Source: Candidatus Eiseniibacteriota bacterium (GTDB taxonomy: Bacteria; Eisenbacteria; RBG-16-71-46; CAIMUX01; WJJG01). From it: a stretch of DNA of 16,523 nt. This document shows, piece by piece, positions 6,537 through 13,281 of this stretch. Location of the stretch: positions 1-16,523 of the forward strand of contig VGIY01000020.1 in NCBI GenBank assembly GCA_016867695.1. The letters run 5' to 3'. Position 1 is the first letter of the stretch; each line of letters opens with the position of its first letter. The notes under the pieces are model-generated. The model was given only the letters and a program-made list of their open reading frames with translations. It was not told where the DNA came from and searched no databases. The translations under genes and the position numbers were made by a program.

Positions 6537-7415
6537 ATGGAACTCGCCGACCTCGAACTGCGCTGGCGCGCCGCGGTCGAGCTGGCCGGAAAGGTCGAGC
6601 CCCGGGACTTCGGGTCCCTGGGGCGCTTGCGGGCGGCGCTCGAGGTGCTGGCCTCCGGCGACGAGGACGATCAAGGCCTCGGCGGGCGGGCGCGCCGGGC
6701 GCTGCGCACGCTCGACCTGGTCATCCTCCGCGACCTGCCCTTCGACGAGGGCATGGCCGCGGTCCGGCGCGGACTGAGCGGCGGCGAGGCTTCGGCGCCG
6801 CGGCAGGAAGCGGCCGGACCGGCGGCGCGCCCGCCGGCGAGCGGCGCGGATAGATCGGCCGGCGCGGTCGAAGGCTCCCTTCGCGGCGCGAACGACGCCG
6901 GCGCAGCTCCCGTGGGCCTCGCGCGCGGCGCGAACGACGCCGGCGGAGCGTTCGCGGGCGCAGCTCCGGGCCAGTACCTCGCCGTCGGACTGGGCGACGA
7001 GACCTACGGGCTCGATGTCCTGGCCGTGCGCGAGATCATCGCCCTGATCCCCATCACCCCGGTGCCCGGAGCCCCCTCCTGCCTGCTCGGGGTCATCAAC
7101 CTGCGAGGCCGGGTGATCCCGATCGTCGACCTGCGCCGGCTCTTCGCGCTGCCTCCGGTCGACGCGGGCCCGGAGACCTGCATCGTCATCGCCGAGGTGC
7201 GCGGCGAGCCGACCGGACTGGTCGTCGACCGAGTCTGCGAGGTGGTCGCCGTCTCCGCCGACGAGATCGCGCCCGCTCCGGTCTTCGGATCGCAGGCCGA
7301 TCTGCCCTTCGTCCGCGGTCTGGCCCGCGGCGGGAACCGAGTGACGATCCTCCTGGATGTCGAGGGCCTGTTCGCCGCGGGGGGGCTGCTCCGCCCGGGC
7401 GACGCGGCCGCCTGA
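6537..7415 (+). CDS. cheW: CheW coupling protein with a helical N-terminal extension
   Basis: The protein has 292 aa; ATG 6537 has GAAGGGGGAG directly before it. CheW links chemoreceptors to the kinase CheA. The CheW domain occupies about 146-285 and shows the family core: YLAVGLGDETYGLDVLAVRE, then GVINLRGRVIPIVDLR (185-200), CIVIAEVRGEPTGLVVDRV and RVTILLDVEGLF. Most CheW proteins are 150-180 aa. Here about 80 residues of mainly helical sequence (LRWRAAVELAGKV, LRAALEVLAS, RRALRTLDLVIL) precede an Ala/Gly-rich linker holding two copies of GANDAG. I do not recognise the N-terminal part. It is the first gene of the plus arm; cheD follows 13 bp after its stop. Confidence 0.92.
   Translation: MELADLELRWRAAVELAGKVEPRDFGSLGRLRAALEVLASGDEDDQGLGGRARRALRTLDLVILRDLPFDEGMAAVRRGLSGGEASAPRQEAAGPAARPPASGADRSAGAVEGSLRGANDAGAAPVGLARGANDAGGAFAGAAPGQYLAVGLGDETYGLDVLAVREIIALIPITPVPGAPSCLLGVINLRGRVIPIVDLRRLFALPPVDAGPETCIVIAEVRGEPTGLVVDRVCEVVAVSADEIAPAPVFGSQADLPFVRGLARGGNRVTILLDVEGLFAAGGLLRPGDAAA
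6886..6947. repeat. Two-copy in-frame repeat in the cheW linker
   Basis: GGCGCGAACGACGCCGGCG occurs twice with a 42-bp period (14 codons), encoding GANDAG in the linker ahead of the CheW domain. Confidence 0.8.
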
Positions 7416-7428
7416 ACGGGGGGCGCCG

Positions 7429-7938
7429 GTGCCGAACCCAGCCGCCGAGCCGCAGCCCGCCCGGGTGCTCATCGTCGGCGTCGCCGACATGAAGCTCTCC
7501 GACAGGCCGGGCGATCGCGTGGTCACTCACGCGCTCGGCTCGTGCATCGGGCTGGCCGTCCACGACGCCCGCGCGGGCGTCGGCGGCATCATCCACTTCA
7601 TGCTGCCCGCCTCCTCGGTCAATCCCGGGAAGGCCGAACGCAATCCGGCCATGTTCGGCGACGCCGGCATCCCCGCCTTCTTGCAGGAGGCCTGGGTTCT
7701 GGGCGCCCAGGCCGCGCGGCTGCGTGTCGTCATGGCCGGCGGGGCGCAGTTGATCGACGCCAACGACTTCTTCGCCATCGGCAAGCGCAATCAGACCATC
7801 GCGCGCCAGATCTGCTGGAAGAACCGCCTGCTGATCGATCGCGAGCATGTCGGGGGAACGCTCTCGCGCACGCTCACGCTCGAGATCGGCAGCGGACGCG
7901 CTTGGGTCAAGTACCAAGGACGGGAGATGGAGCTGTGA
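7429..7938 (+). CDS. cheD: Chemoreceptor glutamine deamidase CheD
   Basis: The protein has 169 aa. The start GTG 7429 is chosen for the GGGGGG tract ahead of it and because the family homology begins soon after (VLIVGVADMKLS). CheD deamidates specific Gln residues of chemoreceptors and can also bind CheC/CheX-type phosphatases. The catalytic triad known from Thermotoga CheD (Thr21, Cys27, His44) is matched with exact spacing: Thr33 and Cys39 in VTHALGSCIG, His56 in GGIIHFMLP. The C-terminal part (GGAQLIDANDFFAIGKRN, then LGSGRAWVKY-like) is also typical. Its stop overlaps the HDOD start by four bases (GTGA), so the two are translationally coupled. Confidence 0.95.
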   Translation: MPNPAAEPQPARVLIVGVADMKLSDRPGDRVVTHALGSCIGLAVHDARAGVGGIIHFMLPASSVNPGKAERNPAMFGDAGIPAFLQEAWVLGAQAARLRVVMAGGAQLIDANDFFAIGKRNQTIARQICWKNRLLIDREHVGGTLSRTLTLEIGSGRAWVKYQGREMEL

Positions 7939-8774
7939 TCACTCTCAATCAAGTCGTTCAGGACATCGACCTCCTCGATCCGCTGCCCGCGGCTGCGGCC
8001 AAGCTGGCTAAGATCGCCCGCGACTGGGAGGCCGACATCAACGAGGCGGTGACGATCATCCGCTACGACCAGGGGCTGACGGCCAACATCCTGCGCTACG
8101 CCAACTCCCCGATGGGCGGCGCCCGCTATCGCATCGCGCAGGTGCGCGACGCGGTCGTGCGCCTGGGCATCCCCAAGGTGCTCGAGATCGCCGTCACCGC
8201 CCACGTGCGCTCGCAGATGATGCAGGCCCTGCCGCAGTACGGCTACGGCAAGGAGGAGCTCTGGAGGCACTCGGTCGCCGCGGCCATGGCGGCCGACATC
8301 CTGACCTCGATGGCGACCACGCGCGTGCCGCCGGTCGCCTTCACCGCCGCGCTGCTGCACGACATCGGCAAGCTCGTCCTGGCGCGCCACCTCGACTCGC
8401 CGCACTTGAAGGCGATCGCGCACCTGATCGGCAATCACGGCCTCACCTACAGCCAGGCCGAGCAGGAGATCCTCGGATTCACCCACGCCACGGTCGGCGC
8501 GCGGGTCACCGAGGTCTGGAACATGGGAGAAGAGATCGCCCGCGCCGTCGGCGCTCATCACGACGTCGATGCCGAGGCCGGAGCGGCCAGCGACGCCGTG
8601 CGCATCTGCAATCTGGTCGCCAAGACGATCGGCTGCGGCCTGGGCAACGAAGGGATGAACCTGGCCGGCGACACCGGGGCCACCGAGCGGCTCGGGCTGG
8701 GGCGCGAGGACTTCGAGGCGCTCTGCGCCGAGGTGCAGACCTTCCTGCCGGAGATCGAGGCGATGTACAAGTAG
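7935..8774 (+). CDS. HDOD-domain protein
   Basis: The protein has 279 aa. Start GTG 7935 overlaps the cheD stop in a GTGA arrangement, with GGGAG and GGAG just upstream. HDOD domains are HD-superfamily relatives found in bacterial signalling proteins; most have no proven enzyme activity. Features are typical: LDPLPAAAAKLAKIARDWEA at the start, IRYDQGLTANILRYANS, RDAVVRLG, LWRHSVAAAMAADIL (109-123), AALLHDIGKLVLARHL with His142-Asp143, GFTHATVGARVTEVW and AVGAHHD. The histidines and Asp of the HD motif are kept, so metal binding is possible. Its place inside a cheW-cheD-cheB group suggests a role in the same signalling pathway. The partner is unknown. Confidence 0.92.
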   Translation: MITLNQVVQDIDLLDPLPAAAAKLAKIARDWEADINEAVTIIRYDQGLTANILRYANSPMGGARYRIAQVRDAVVRLGIPKVLEIAVTAHVRSQMMQALPQYGYGKEELWRHSVAAAMAADILTSMATTRVPPVAFTAALLHDIGKLVLARHLDSPHLKAIAHLIGNHGLTYSQAEQEILGFTHATVGARVTEVWNMGEEIARAVGAHHDVDAEAGAASDAVRICNLVAKTIGCGLGNEGMNLAGDTGATERLGLGREDFEALCAEVQTFLPEIEAMYK

Positions 8775-8783
8775 CCGCGCCTC

Positions 8784-8870
8784 GGGCGCGGATCGTGCGC
8801 GGCGGCGCAGGAGGGCGCGGATCGTGCGCGGCGGCGCAGGAGGGCGCGGATCGTGCGCGGCGGCGCGGCA
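8784..8870. repeat. 29-bp tandem repeat, three copies, intergenic
   Basis: Units beginning GGGCGCGGATCGTGCGCGGC start at 8784, 8813 and 8842; the third diverges slightly at its end. The period of 29 bp is not a multiple of three, unlike the repeats inside genes of this window. The array fills most of the 126-bp gap between the HDOD and receiver genes. Confidence 0.95.
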
Positions 8871-8900
8871 GGGCGCGCCGTCGCCGAAGGGGGACAGGGG

Positions 8901-9350
8901 ATGGATGAGCAGCCTCGGCAGGATCTTCCGGCGGGCCGGAGCGTTCTGATCGTCGACGACTCGCGCACGACGCGCCGCGTCGTGCGCCGCGCCCTCGAGC
9001 TGGCCCGCCTCGGCATCGCCGACATCGCCGAGGCGGCCGACGGGGAGGAGGCCTGGGCGCACCTGCAGGCGCATCCCTGCGACGCGATCCTGACCGACAT
9101 CCACATGCCGCGCCTCGGCGGCGTCGCCCTGATCGAGCGCTTGCTGGCCGACCCGCGCCTGCGGCGCGTGCCGGTCGTGGTCCTGACTTCCGAGGGCGGC
9201 GCCGGGAGGCTGGGGACCCTGCGCGCCCTGCGGGTGAGCGGTTACATCCACAAGCCCTTCCGGCCCGAGAGGGTTCGGGACGCGCTGCGGGACCTCTGGG
9301 GCGATGCCCCGGGAGAGACGACCGATGAAGCCGACCCAAGGGTTGCTTGA
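8901..9350 (+). CDS. Single-domain CheY-like response regulator
   Basis: The protein has 149 aa; ATG 8901 with GGGGGACAGGGG before it. It consists of one receiver domain: acidic pair Asp19/Asp20 (LIVDDSRTTRR), phospho-acceptor Asp66 in ILTDIHMPRLGG, Thr96/Ser97 (VVLTSEGG) and Lys118 (IHKPF). Short tails follow on both sides. All residues needed for phosphorylation are present. Its last 26 bp overlap the next gene, a CheX-like phosphatase, so the two are probably made together and the phosphatase may act on this regulator. Whether it reaches a flagellar motor or another output is not shown here; no flagellar genes are in the window. Confidence 0.93.
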   Translation: MDEQPRQDLPAGRSVLIVDDSRTTRRVVRRALELARLGIADIAEAADGEEAWAHLQAHPCDAILTDIHMPRLGGVALIERLLADPRLRRVPVVVLTSEGGAGRLGTLRALRVSGYIHKPFRPERVRDALRDLWGDAPGETTDEADPRVA

Positions 9351-9795
9351 GCGCGTGGCGGCGCGCGTGCTCGCCGAGGCCGCCTACCTGTTCGTCGAGC
9401 CGCTGCGCCGCGACCCGCCGGAAGTCGAGAGCTGGCCGGCCAGCGGGGCGCGGGTCGCCTTCTCGGGACCGGCGCGCGGCTATGTCGAGATCTGGGCGCC
9501 GGATGAGGTCGCCCGCCAGCTTGCGGCCAACATGCTCGGCCAGGAGCTCGATGCGCCGGAGGTGGACGAGACCTTCGTCGACGCCATGATGGAGACGCTC
9601 AATGTGATCTGCGGCAACCTGCTGGCGGAGCTGGCCGGGCAGGAGCCGCTCTTCCGGCTCGGCGCCCCGAGGGCCTGCCGGCGGCTGGCGCCGCTCGAGG
9701 GCGACGGCGCGGGCGTCGACGCCTGGCTGCAGACCGGGGGCCACGCGCTGCTGGTGCGCATGCAGGTCGCCGCGCGGCACTCGCGCGTGGCCTGA
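9325..9795 (+). CDS. cheX: CheX-like phosphatase, second copy
   Basis: The protein has 156 aa, starting at ATG 9325 inside the end of the receiver gene, with GGGAGAG nine bases upstream. The active-site motif E-x2-N-x21-P is present: Glu90 and Asn93 in MMETLNVICGNLLAEL, and Pro115 in LGAPRACRR. The N-terminal half has the expected strand-helix pattern (RVAFSGPARGYVEIW, EVARQLAANMLG). It is divergent in sequence from the minus-arm CheX at 4370-4864 but has the same motif spacing, so the locus carries one CheX-type phosphatase per receiver gene. Family call rests on the motif and length. Confidence 0.82.
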   Translation: MKPTQGLLERVAARVLAEAAYLFVEPLRRDPPEVESWPASGARVAFSGPARGYVEIWAPDEVARQLAANMLGQELDAPEVDETFVDAMMETLNVICGNLLAELAGQEPLFRLGAPRACRRLAPLEGDGAGVDAWLQTGGHALLVRMQVAARHSRVA

Positions 9796-9802
9796 CCGCG
9801 CC

Positions 9803-10924
9803 ATGATCCGCCTGCTCATCGTCGACGACTCGGCGGTCGTCCGCCACGCCCTGACCCGGCAACTGGGGCGCGATCCCGAGATCGAAGTCGTCGGCGCGGC
9901 GCCCGACCCCTACGCCGCGCGGGAGATGATCGCCCGGCTGCGCCCCCACGTGCTGACGCTCGACCTCGACATGCCGCGCATGGACGGCATCACCTTCCTG
10001 GGCAAGCTCATGGCCCACCATCCGCTGCCGGTGATCGTGGTCAGCTCCCACACGCCGCACGGCAGCAGGCTGGCGCTGCAGGCGCTGGAGCTGGGCGCCA
10101 TCGACGTCATCGGCAAGCCGGAGAGCGCCTATGCGGTGGGGGACCTCGCCGCGCGGCTGACGCGGGCGATCAAGTGCGCGGCGATGATCGACGTGCGCAA
10201 GCTGGCGCCGCCCGGCCCGGACGGCGGCGCCGCGGCGGCTCGCGGGGCCTCCGCGGATGACGGCTTGCCGGGACGGGGCTCGGCGAGGATGAACGCCGAT
10301 GCGGAGCCGGCGAACGCCTCGGGCCCCCTCGGCGTCGACGCGCCGCTCCCGAGCGTCGTCGCCATCGGCGCCTCGACCGGCGGCACGCGCGCCGTCGCCG
10401 AGATCCTGCGCCTCTTCCCGGCCGCTGCGCCGGCTACGCTCATCGTCCAGCACATGCCCCCCGGCTTCACCAGCGCCTTTGCGCAGCGTCTGGACCAGAT
10501 CGCGGCGATGTGCGTGCGCGAGGCGGCCGACGGCGATCTCCTCGCGCCGGGGCTCGCGCTCGTCGCCCCCGGCGACTGGCACATGACGCTGCTCGGGAAC
10601 GAGGAGCGCTGCCGAGTGAGGCTGCGTCGCGGGCCGCGGGTCCACTTCCAGCGGCCGAGCGTGGAGGTGCTCTTCGACTCGCTGGCCGAGACGATCGGCG
10701 ATCGCGCCGTGGGGATCATCCTGACCGGCATGGGCGCCGACGGGGCGGAGGGGCTCCTTGGCCTGCGCCGCGCCGGAGCGCGGACGATCGCCCAGGACGA
10801 GGCGACCTCGGTCGTCTTCGGGATGCCGCGCGAGGCGATCGGGCGCGGCGCGGCGGGCCGAGTGCTGCCGCTGGGGAGGATCGCCGCCGCGGCGCTGGCG
10901 CCGAGGGAGGCGCGGGCGGCCTGA
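9803..10924 (+). CDS. cheB: CheB receptor methylesterase / response regulator
   Basis: The protein has 373 aa, ATG 9803, seven bases after the previous stop, with no good Shine-Dalgarno, which suggests translational coupling. Phosphorylated CheB removes methyl groups from chemoreceptor glutamates and deamidates glutamines. The receiver covers 1-122, with acceptor Asp54 in LTLDLDMPRMDG and Lys105 (GKPES). An Ala/Gly-rich linker (about 135-183) follows. The methylesterase domain has Ser191 (GASTGG), His217 (QHMPPGF) and Asp313 (GMGADGA); their spacings of 26 and 96 equal those of the E. coli triad Ser164-His190-Asp286. It ends the plus arm and converges with cysS, 16 bp apart. No cheR methyltransferase accompanies it. 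Confidence 0.96.
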   Translation: MIRLLIVDDSAVVRHALTRQLGRDPEIEVVGAAPDPYAAREMIARLRPHVLTLDLDMPRMDGITFLGKLMAHHPLPVIVVSSHTPHGSRLALQALELGAIDVIGKPESAYAVGDLAARLTRAIKCAAMIDVRKLAPPGPDGGAAAARGASADDGLPGRGSARMNADAEPANASGPLGVDAPLPSVVAIGASTGGTRAVAEILRLFPAAAPATLIVQHMPPGFTSAFAQRLDQIAAMCVREAADGDLLAPGLALVAPGDWHMTLLGNEERCRVRLRRGPRVHFQRPSVEVLFDSLAETIGDRAVGIILTGMGADGAEGLLGLRRAGARTIAQDEATSVVFGMPREAIGRGAAGRVLPLGRIAAAALAPREARAA

Positions 10925-10940
10925 GGGCCCTTCGCCGCCG

Positions 10941-12437
10941 CTACTTCCGGTACCAGCGCGGTCCCTGCGGCGTGTCCTCCAGAACGATGCCCCGCGTGGC
11001 CAGCTCGTCGCGGATCTGGTCGGAGCGCGCGAAGTCCCGCCCCTTCCTCGCCGCCTGGCGCTCGGCGACGAGGGCGTCGATCGCCGCGTCCTCCTCGCCC
11101 GCCTTCTCCTCCGCCAACAGGCCGAGGATCCTGTCCGCCCGGCGGATCGCCTCGGCCGCGCGGCGGGCCTCCCCGCCCGTCGGCTCGAGGCGATTGACCT
11201 CGCGCATGAAGTCGAAGACCGCCGCGAAGGCCTTCGACATGTTCAGGTCGTCGTCGACGGCCTCGCCGAAGGTCTGCTCGAAGTCGGAGAGCGCCGGCGC
11301 GATCGAGCCCTCGGGCGCTCCGCCGGCCGCGGCCTCGGGGGCGGCCGCCGTGCCGGAGGTGGGTGCGGCGCCGCTGCCGGAGGCGCCGCCCGGGCCTCCT
11401 GCCGCCTCCTCCATCCGGCGAACGAACTGGCGGATGCGCACGACGCTTTCCCAGGCTCCCTTCAGCCCCTCCTTGGTGAAGTTGGCCGGGGCGCGGTAGT
11501 GGGTCGAGATCAGCAGGTAGCGGATGGCGATCGGGTCGAAGCCCTCCTCCATCAGCCCGTGCACGGTGTAGAAGTTCCCGAGAGACTTCGACATCTTCGT
11601 GCCCTCGGCCATCAGGTGCCGCGTGTGCAGCCAGTAGCGCACAAAGGGCTTGCCGGTGACGGGCTCGATCTGCGCCCGCTCGCTCTCATGGTGGGGGAAG
11701 ATGTTGTCCTCGCCCCCGGTGTGGATGTCGAGCGTGTCGCCCAGGTACTTGCGTGCCATGACCGAGCACTCGAGGTGCCACCCGGGATAGCCGCGGCCCC
11801 AGGGCGAGTCCCACTGCAGCACGTGCGCCGGGTCGACCTTCCAGAGGCGAAAGTCGCCCGGGTTACGCTTCTGGTCGAGCATCTCGCCCGTCAGCCTGCC
11901 GCCGGCGCCCGCCTGCAGGTCCTCCAGGCGCTTGTGGGAGAGCCGGCCGTACTCCGGGTACTTCGAGATGTCGAAGAGAATGGCGTCTCCCGCTTGGTAG
12001 GCGATGCCCTTCTCGAGCAGCGCGGCGACGAGCTCGATCATCTCGGCGACATGGTCGCTGGCGCGGGGGTAGACCTGGGCGCGCTGGATGCCCAGAGCGT
12101 CCAGGTCGGCGAGGAAGGCCGCCTCGTAGAAGCGGGCGATGTCGAAGGCGGACTTGCCCTCCTGGCGGACGGCCTTCTCCATCTTGTCCTCGCCGGCGTC
12201 GTCGGTATCGACCGTCATGTGACCGACGTCGGTGATGTTCATCACCTGGCGCACCTCGAGGCCGCGGAACTCGCAGAGCCGGCGGATGAGGTCGGCCAGC
12301 AGGAAGGCGCGGAAGTTCCCGATGTGGGCGTAGGTGTAGACCGTCGGCCCGCAGTTGTACATGCGCACCAGCCCCGGCTCGAGGGGCTCGAAGTCGATCA
12401 CCTTGCCGGCCATCGTGTCCTGGAAGCGGATGCCCAC
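10941..12437 (-). CDS. cysS: Cysteinyl-tRNA synthetase
   Basis: The protein has 498 aa. GTG 12437 is chosen because GAGGAGG lies seven bases upstream and the family N-terminus (GIRFQDTMAGKVIDFEP) begins there; the longer open frame upstream is low-complexity. The enzyme charges tRNA-Cys with cysteine. Seen: Cys29 in YNCGPTVY, the HIGH-type motif HIGN (38-41), Cys224 in HLECS, His249 and Glu253 in PHHESE (matching zinc ligands Cys28, Cys209, His234, Glu238 of E. coli), and KMSKS at 281-285. Residues about 345-380 form a Gly/Ala/Pro/Ser insert in the helical C-terminal part that standard CysRS lacks. The C-terminal DALR-type region ends with the usual GIVLEDTPQGPRW. Complete and probably functional. 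Confidence 0.97.
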   Translation of the reverse strand: MGIRFQDTMAGKVIDFEPLEPGLVRMYNCGPTVYTYAHIGNFRAFLLADLIRRLCEFRGLEVRQVMNITDVGHMTVDTDDAGEDKMEKAVRQEGKSAFDIARFYEAAFLADLDALGIQRAQVYPRASDHVAEMIELVAALLEKGIAYQAGDAILFDISKYPEYGRLSHKRLEDLQAGAGGRLTGEMLDQKRNPGDFRLWKVDPAHVLQWDSPWGRGYPGWHLECSVMARKYLGDTLDIHTGGEDNIFPHHESERAQIEPVTGKPFVRYWLHTRHLMAEGTKMSKSLGNFYTVHGLMEEGFDPIAIRYLLISTHYRAPANFTKEGLKGAWESVVRIRQFVRRMEEAAGGPGGASGSGAAPTSGTAAAPEAAAGGAPEGSIAPALSDFEQTFGEAVDDDLNMSKAFAAVFDFMREVNRLEPTGGEARRAAEAIRRADRILGLLAEEKAGEEDAAIDALVAERQAARKGRDFARSDQIRDELATRGIVLEDTPQGPRWYRK

Positions 12438-12629
12438 GGATCGACCTCCTCGCGTCTCGAGCCCCCCGTCCCGGCGCCCCCTCGTGCCGGCGCCCCTGCC
12501 CGGCGACGGGCAGGCCCGGCCCCCGGCCGGGCGCCGCCGGCGACCGCCCCTGGGCCCGCCGGGAGGAGCTCGCGGCGGGGGCCGGGGAGATGGAGGAGTG
12601 ATTCTAGCGCCCCCGGGGTTCGGGCTGAA

Positions 12630-12713
12630 GCGGCAACGCGGGGAGCGCGACGCGGGGAGCGGCGATGCTGGGAGCGGCGGCGCGGGGATCGGCGGCAACG
12701 CGGGGAGCGCGAC
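12630..12713. repeat. 22-bp direct repeat within a GC-rich repetitive tract upstream of cysS
   Basis: A 22-base sequence starting GCGGCAACGCGGGG occurs exactly at 12630-12651 and 12692-12713. Between them are looser copies of a GCGGGGAGCG core. The tract lies in the non-coding region 5' of cysS. Confidence 0.85.
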
Positions 12714-12770
12714 CGGGCGACGGGCGGCGCCGCCGCATGCTGCGGATCAAGAAGAGGTGGCTAATCGCTC

Positions 12771-12867
12771 CTAACCCGATGTTCAGTAATGCGTTGCGCC
12801 CGGATCGACGCTCCTCTCCGCAATCGCGGCCCTGCCACCCGTAAGCCTTTATCACCGAACTGGTTAG
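12771..12867. repeat. 97-bp imperfect inverted repeat (attC-like or structured RNA element)
   Basis: The left arm is CTAACC (12771-12776), a 4-base bulge, then GTTCAGTAAT (12781-12790). The right arm is ATCACCGAAC (12851-12860), one unpaired T, then GGTTAG (12862-12867). The outer 6 bp pair perfectly and the next 10 positions pair at eight. Inside, GCGTTGCG (12791-12798) pairs with CGCAATCGC near 12820 with one extra base. Ends of the type TCCTAAC and GTTAGTC each fit the attC box consensus RYYYAAC / GTTRRRY at six of seven positions. The stretch is less GC-rich than its neighbours. It could be a cassette recombination site relic or a folded transcript. Confidence 0.4.
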
Positions 12868-12954
12868 TCGGACCCCAGCGGTACTCCTCGGTCCACAACC
12901 ATCGCTGCACGGCGGGGCGCGAGGAGCCGCCCTCGCCGGAATGCCCCTTTGCGC

Positions 12955-12983
12955 TTGACTCCCCCGGGTGCCGCTCCAAGAAT
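12955..12983 (+). promoter_or_regulatory. Putative sigma-70 promoter for the porin gene
   Basis: TTGACT (12955-12960) and AAGAAT (12978-12983) are separated by exactly 17 bp. The -35 matches consensus at five of six positions and the -10 at four. It points to the porin start at 13282, which would give a leader of roughly 290 nt. Confidence 0.5.
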
Positions 12984-13004
12984 GCGTCGGCTTTCGTTGG
13001 AGCA

Positions 13005-13052
13005 GGAACGCCTGGGACGCGTTCCCCCTCGTTGCGGCCCCGGGGCCGCAAC
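13005..13052. repeat. Two adjacent inverted repeats in the porin leader
   Basis: First, GGAACGC (13005-13011) and GCGTTCC (13019-13025) enclose seven bases. Second, GTTGCGGCCCC followed directly by its complement makes a 22-bp perfect palindrome at 13031-13052. They lie just downstream of the putative promoter, so both would be transcribed into the 5' leader. Confidence 0.8.
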
Positions 13053-13281
13053 GCCCTGCCGGCGAAGCGACAGAGGTGCGGGCATCGAGCCGCGCCCGAT
13101 GAGTCGCCGACACCGGGGGGCGAGTGGGATCCGCCCCGGGCATGGTCCTAGATCAGGTGTCAGGGAAGGCGCCCGCATGGGGCCTTCGGCGGTGGACAGG
13201 CGTCCCCCCATCCCCACCGGTGTGTCGGGGGGGGAGGGTCTCCGGGGGGGCGCAAGGCCCGGATCTAAGGAGAGGTGAACG

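Noticed and set aside
7542..7934. Upstream extension of the HDOD frame back to 7542
   Set aside because: That part is an out-of-frame shadow of cheD. The HDOD homology starts right after the GTG at 7935, which overlaps the cheD stop.
8784..8870. 29-bp repeats considered as CRISPR repeats
   Set aside because: The repeat length would fit, but the copies adjoin directly with no spacers and no cas gene is nearby.
12438..12780. T-box or other tRNA-sensing leader in front of cysS
   Set aside because: No T-box sequence, specifier stem or antiterminator could be seen; the tract is low-complexity direct repeats.
12761..13051. A 96-codon minus-strand frame with a WLWTEEYRWGPTNQFGDK segment that looks protein-like
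   Set aside because: It has no good ribosome site, recognisable family or matching neighbours, and coincides with inverted repeats that better explain the unusual composition. It could be revisited if homologues exist.
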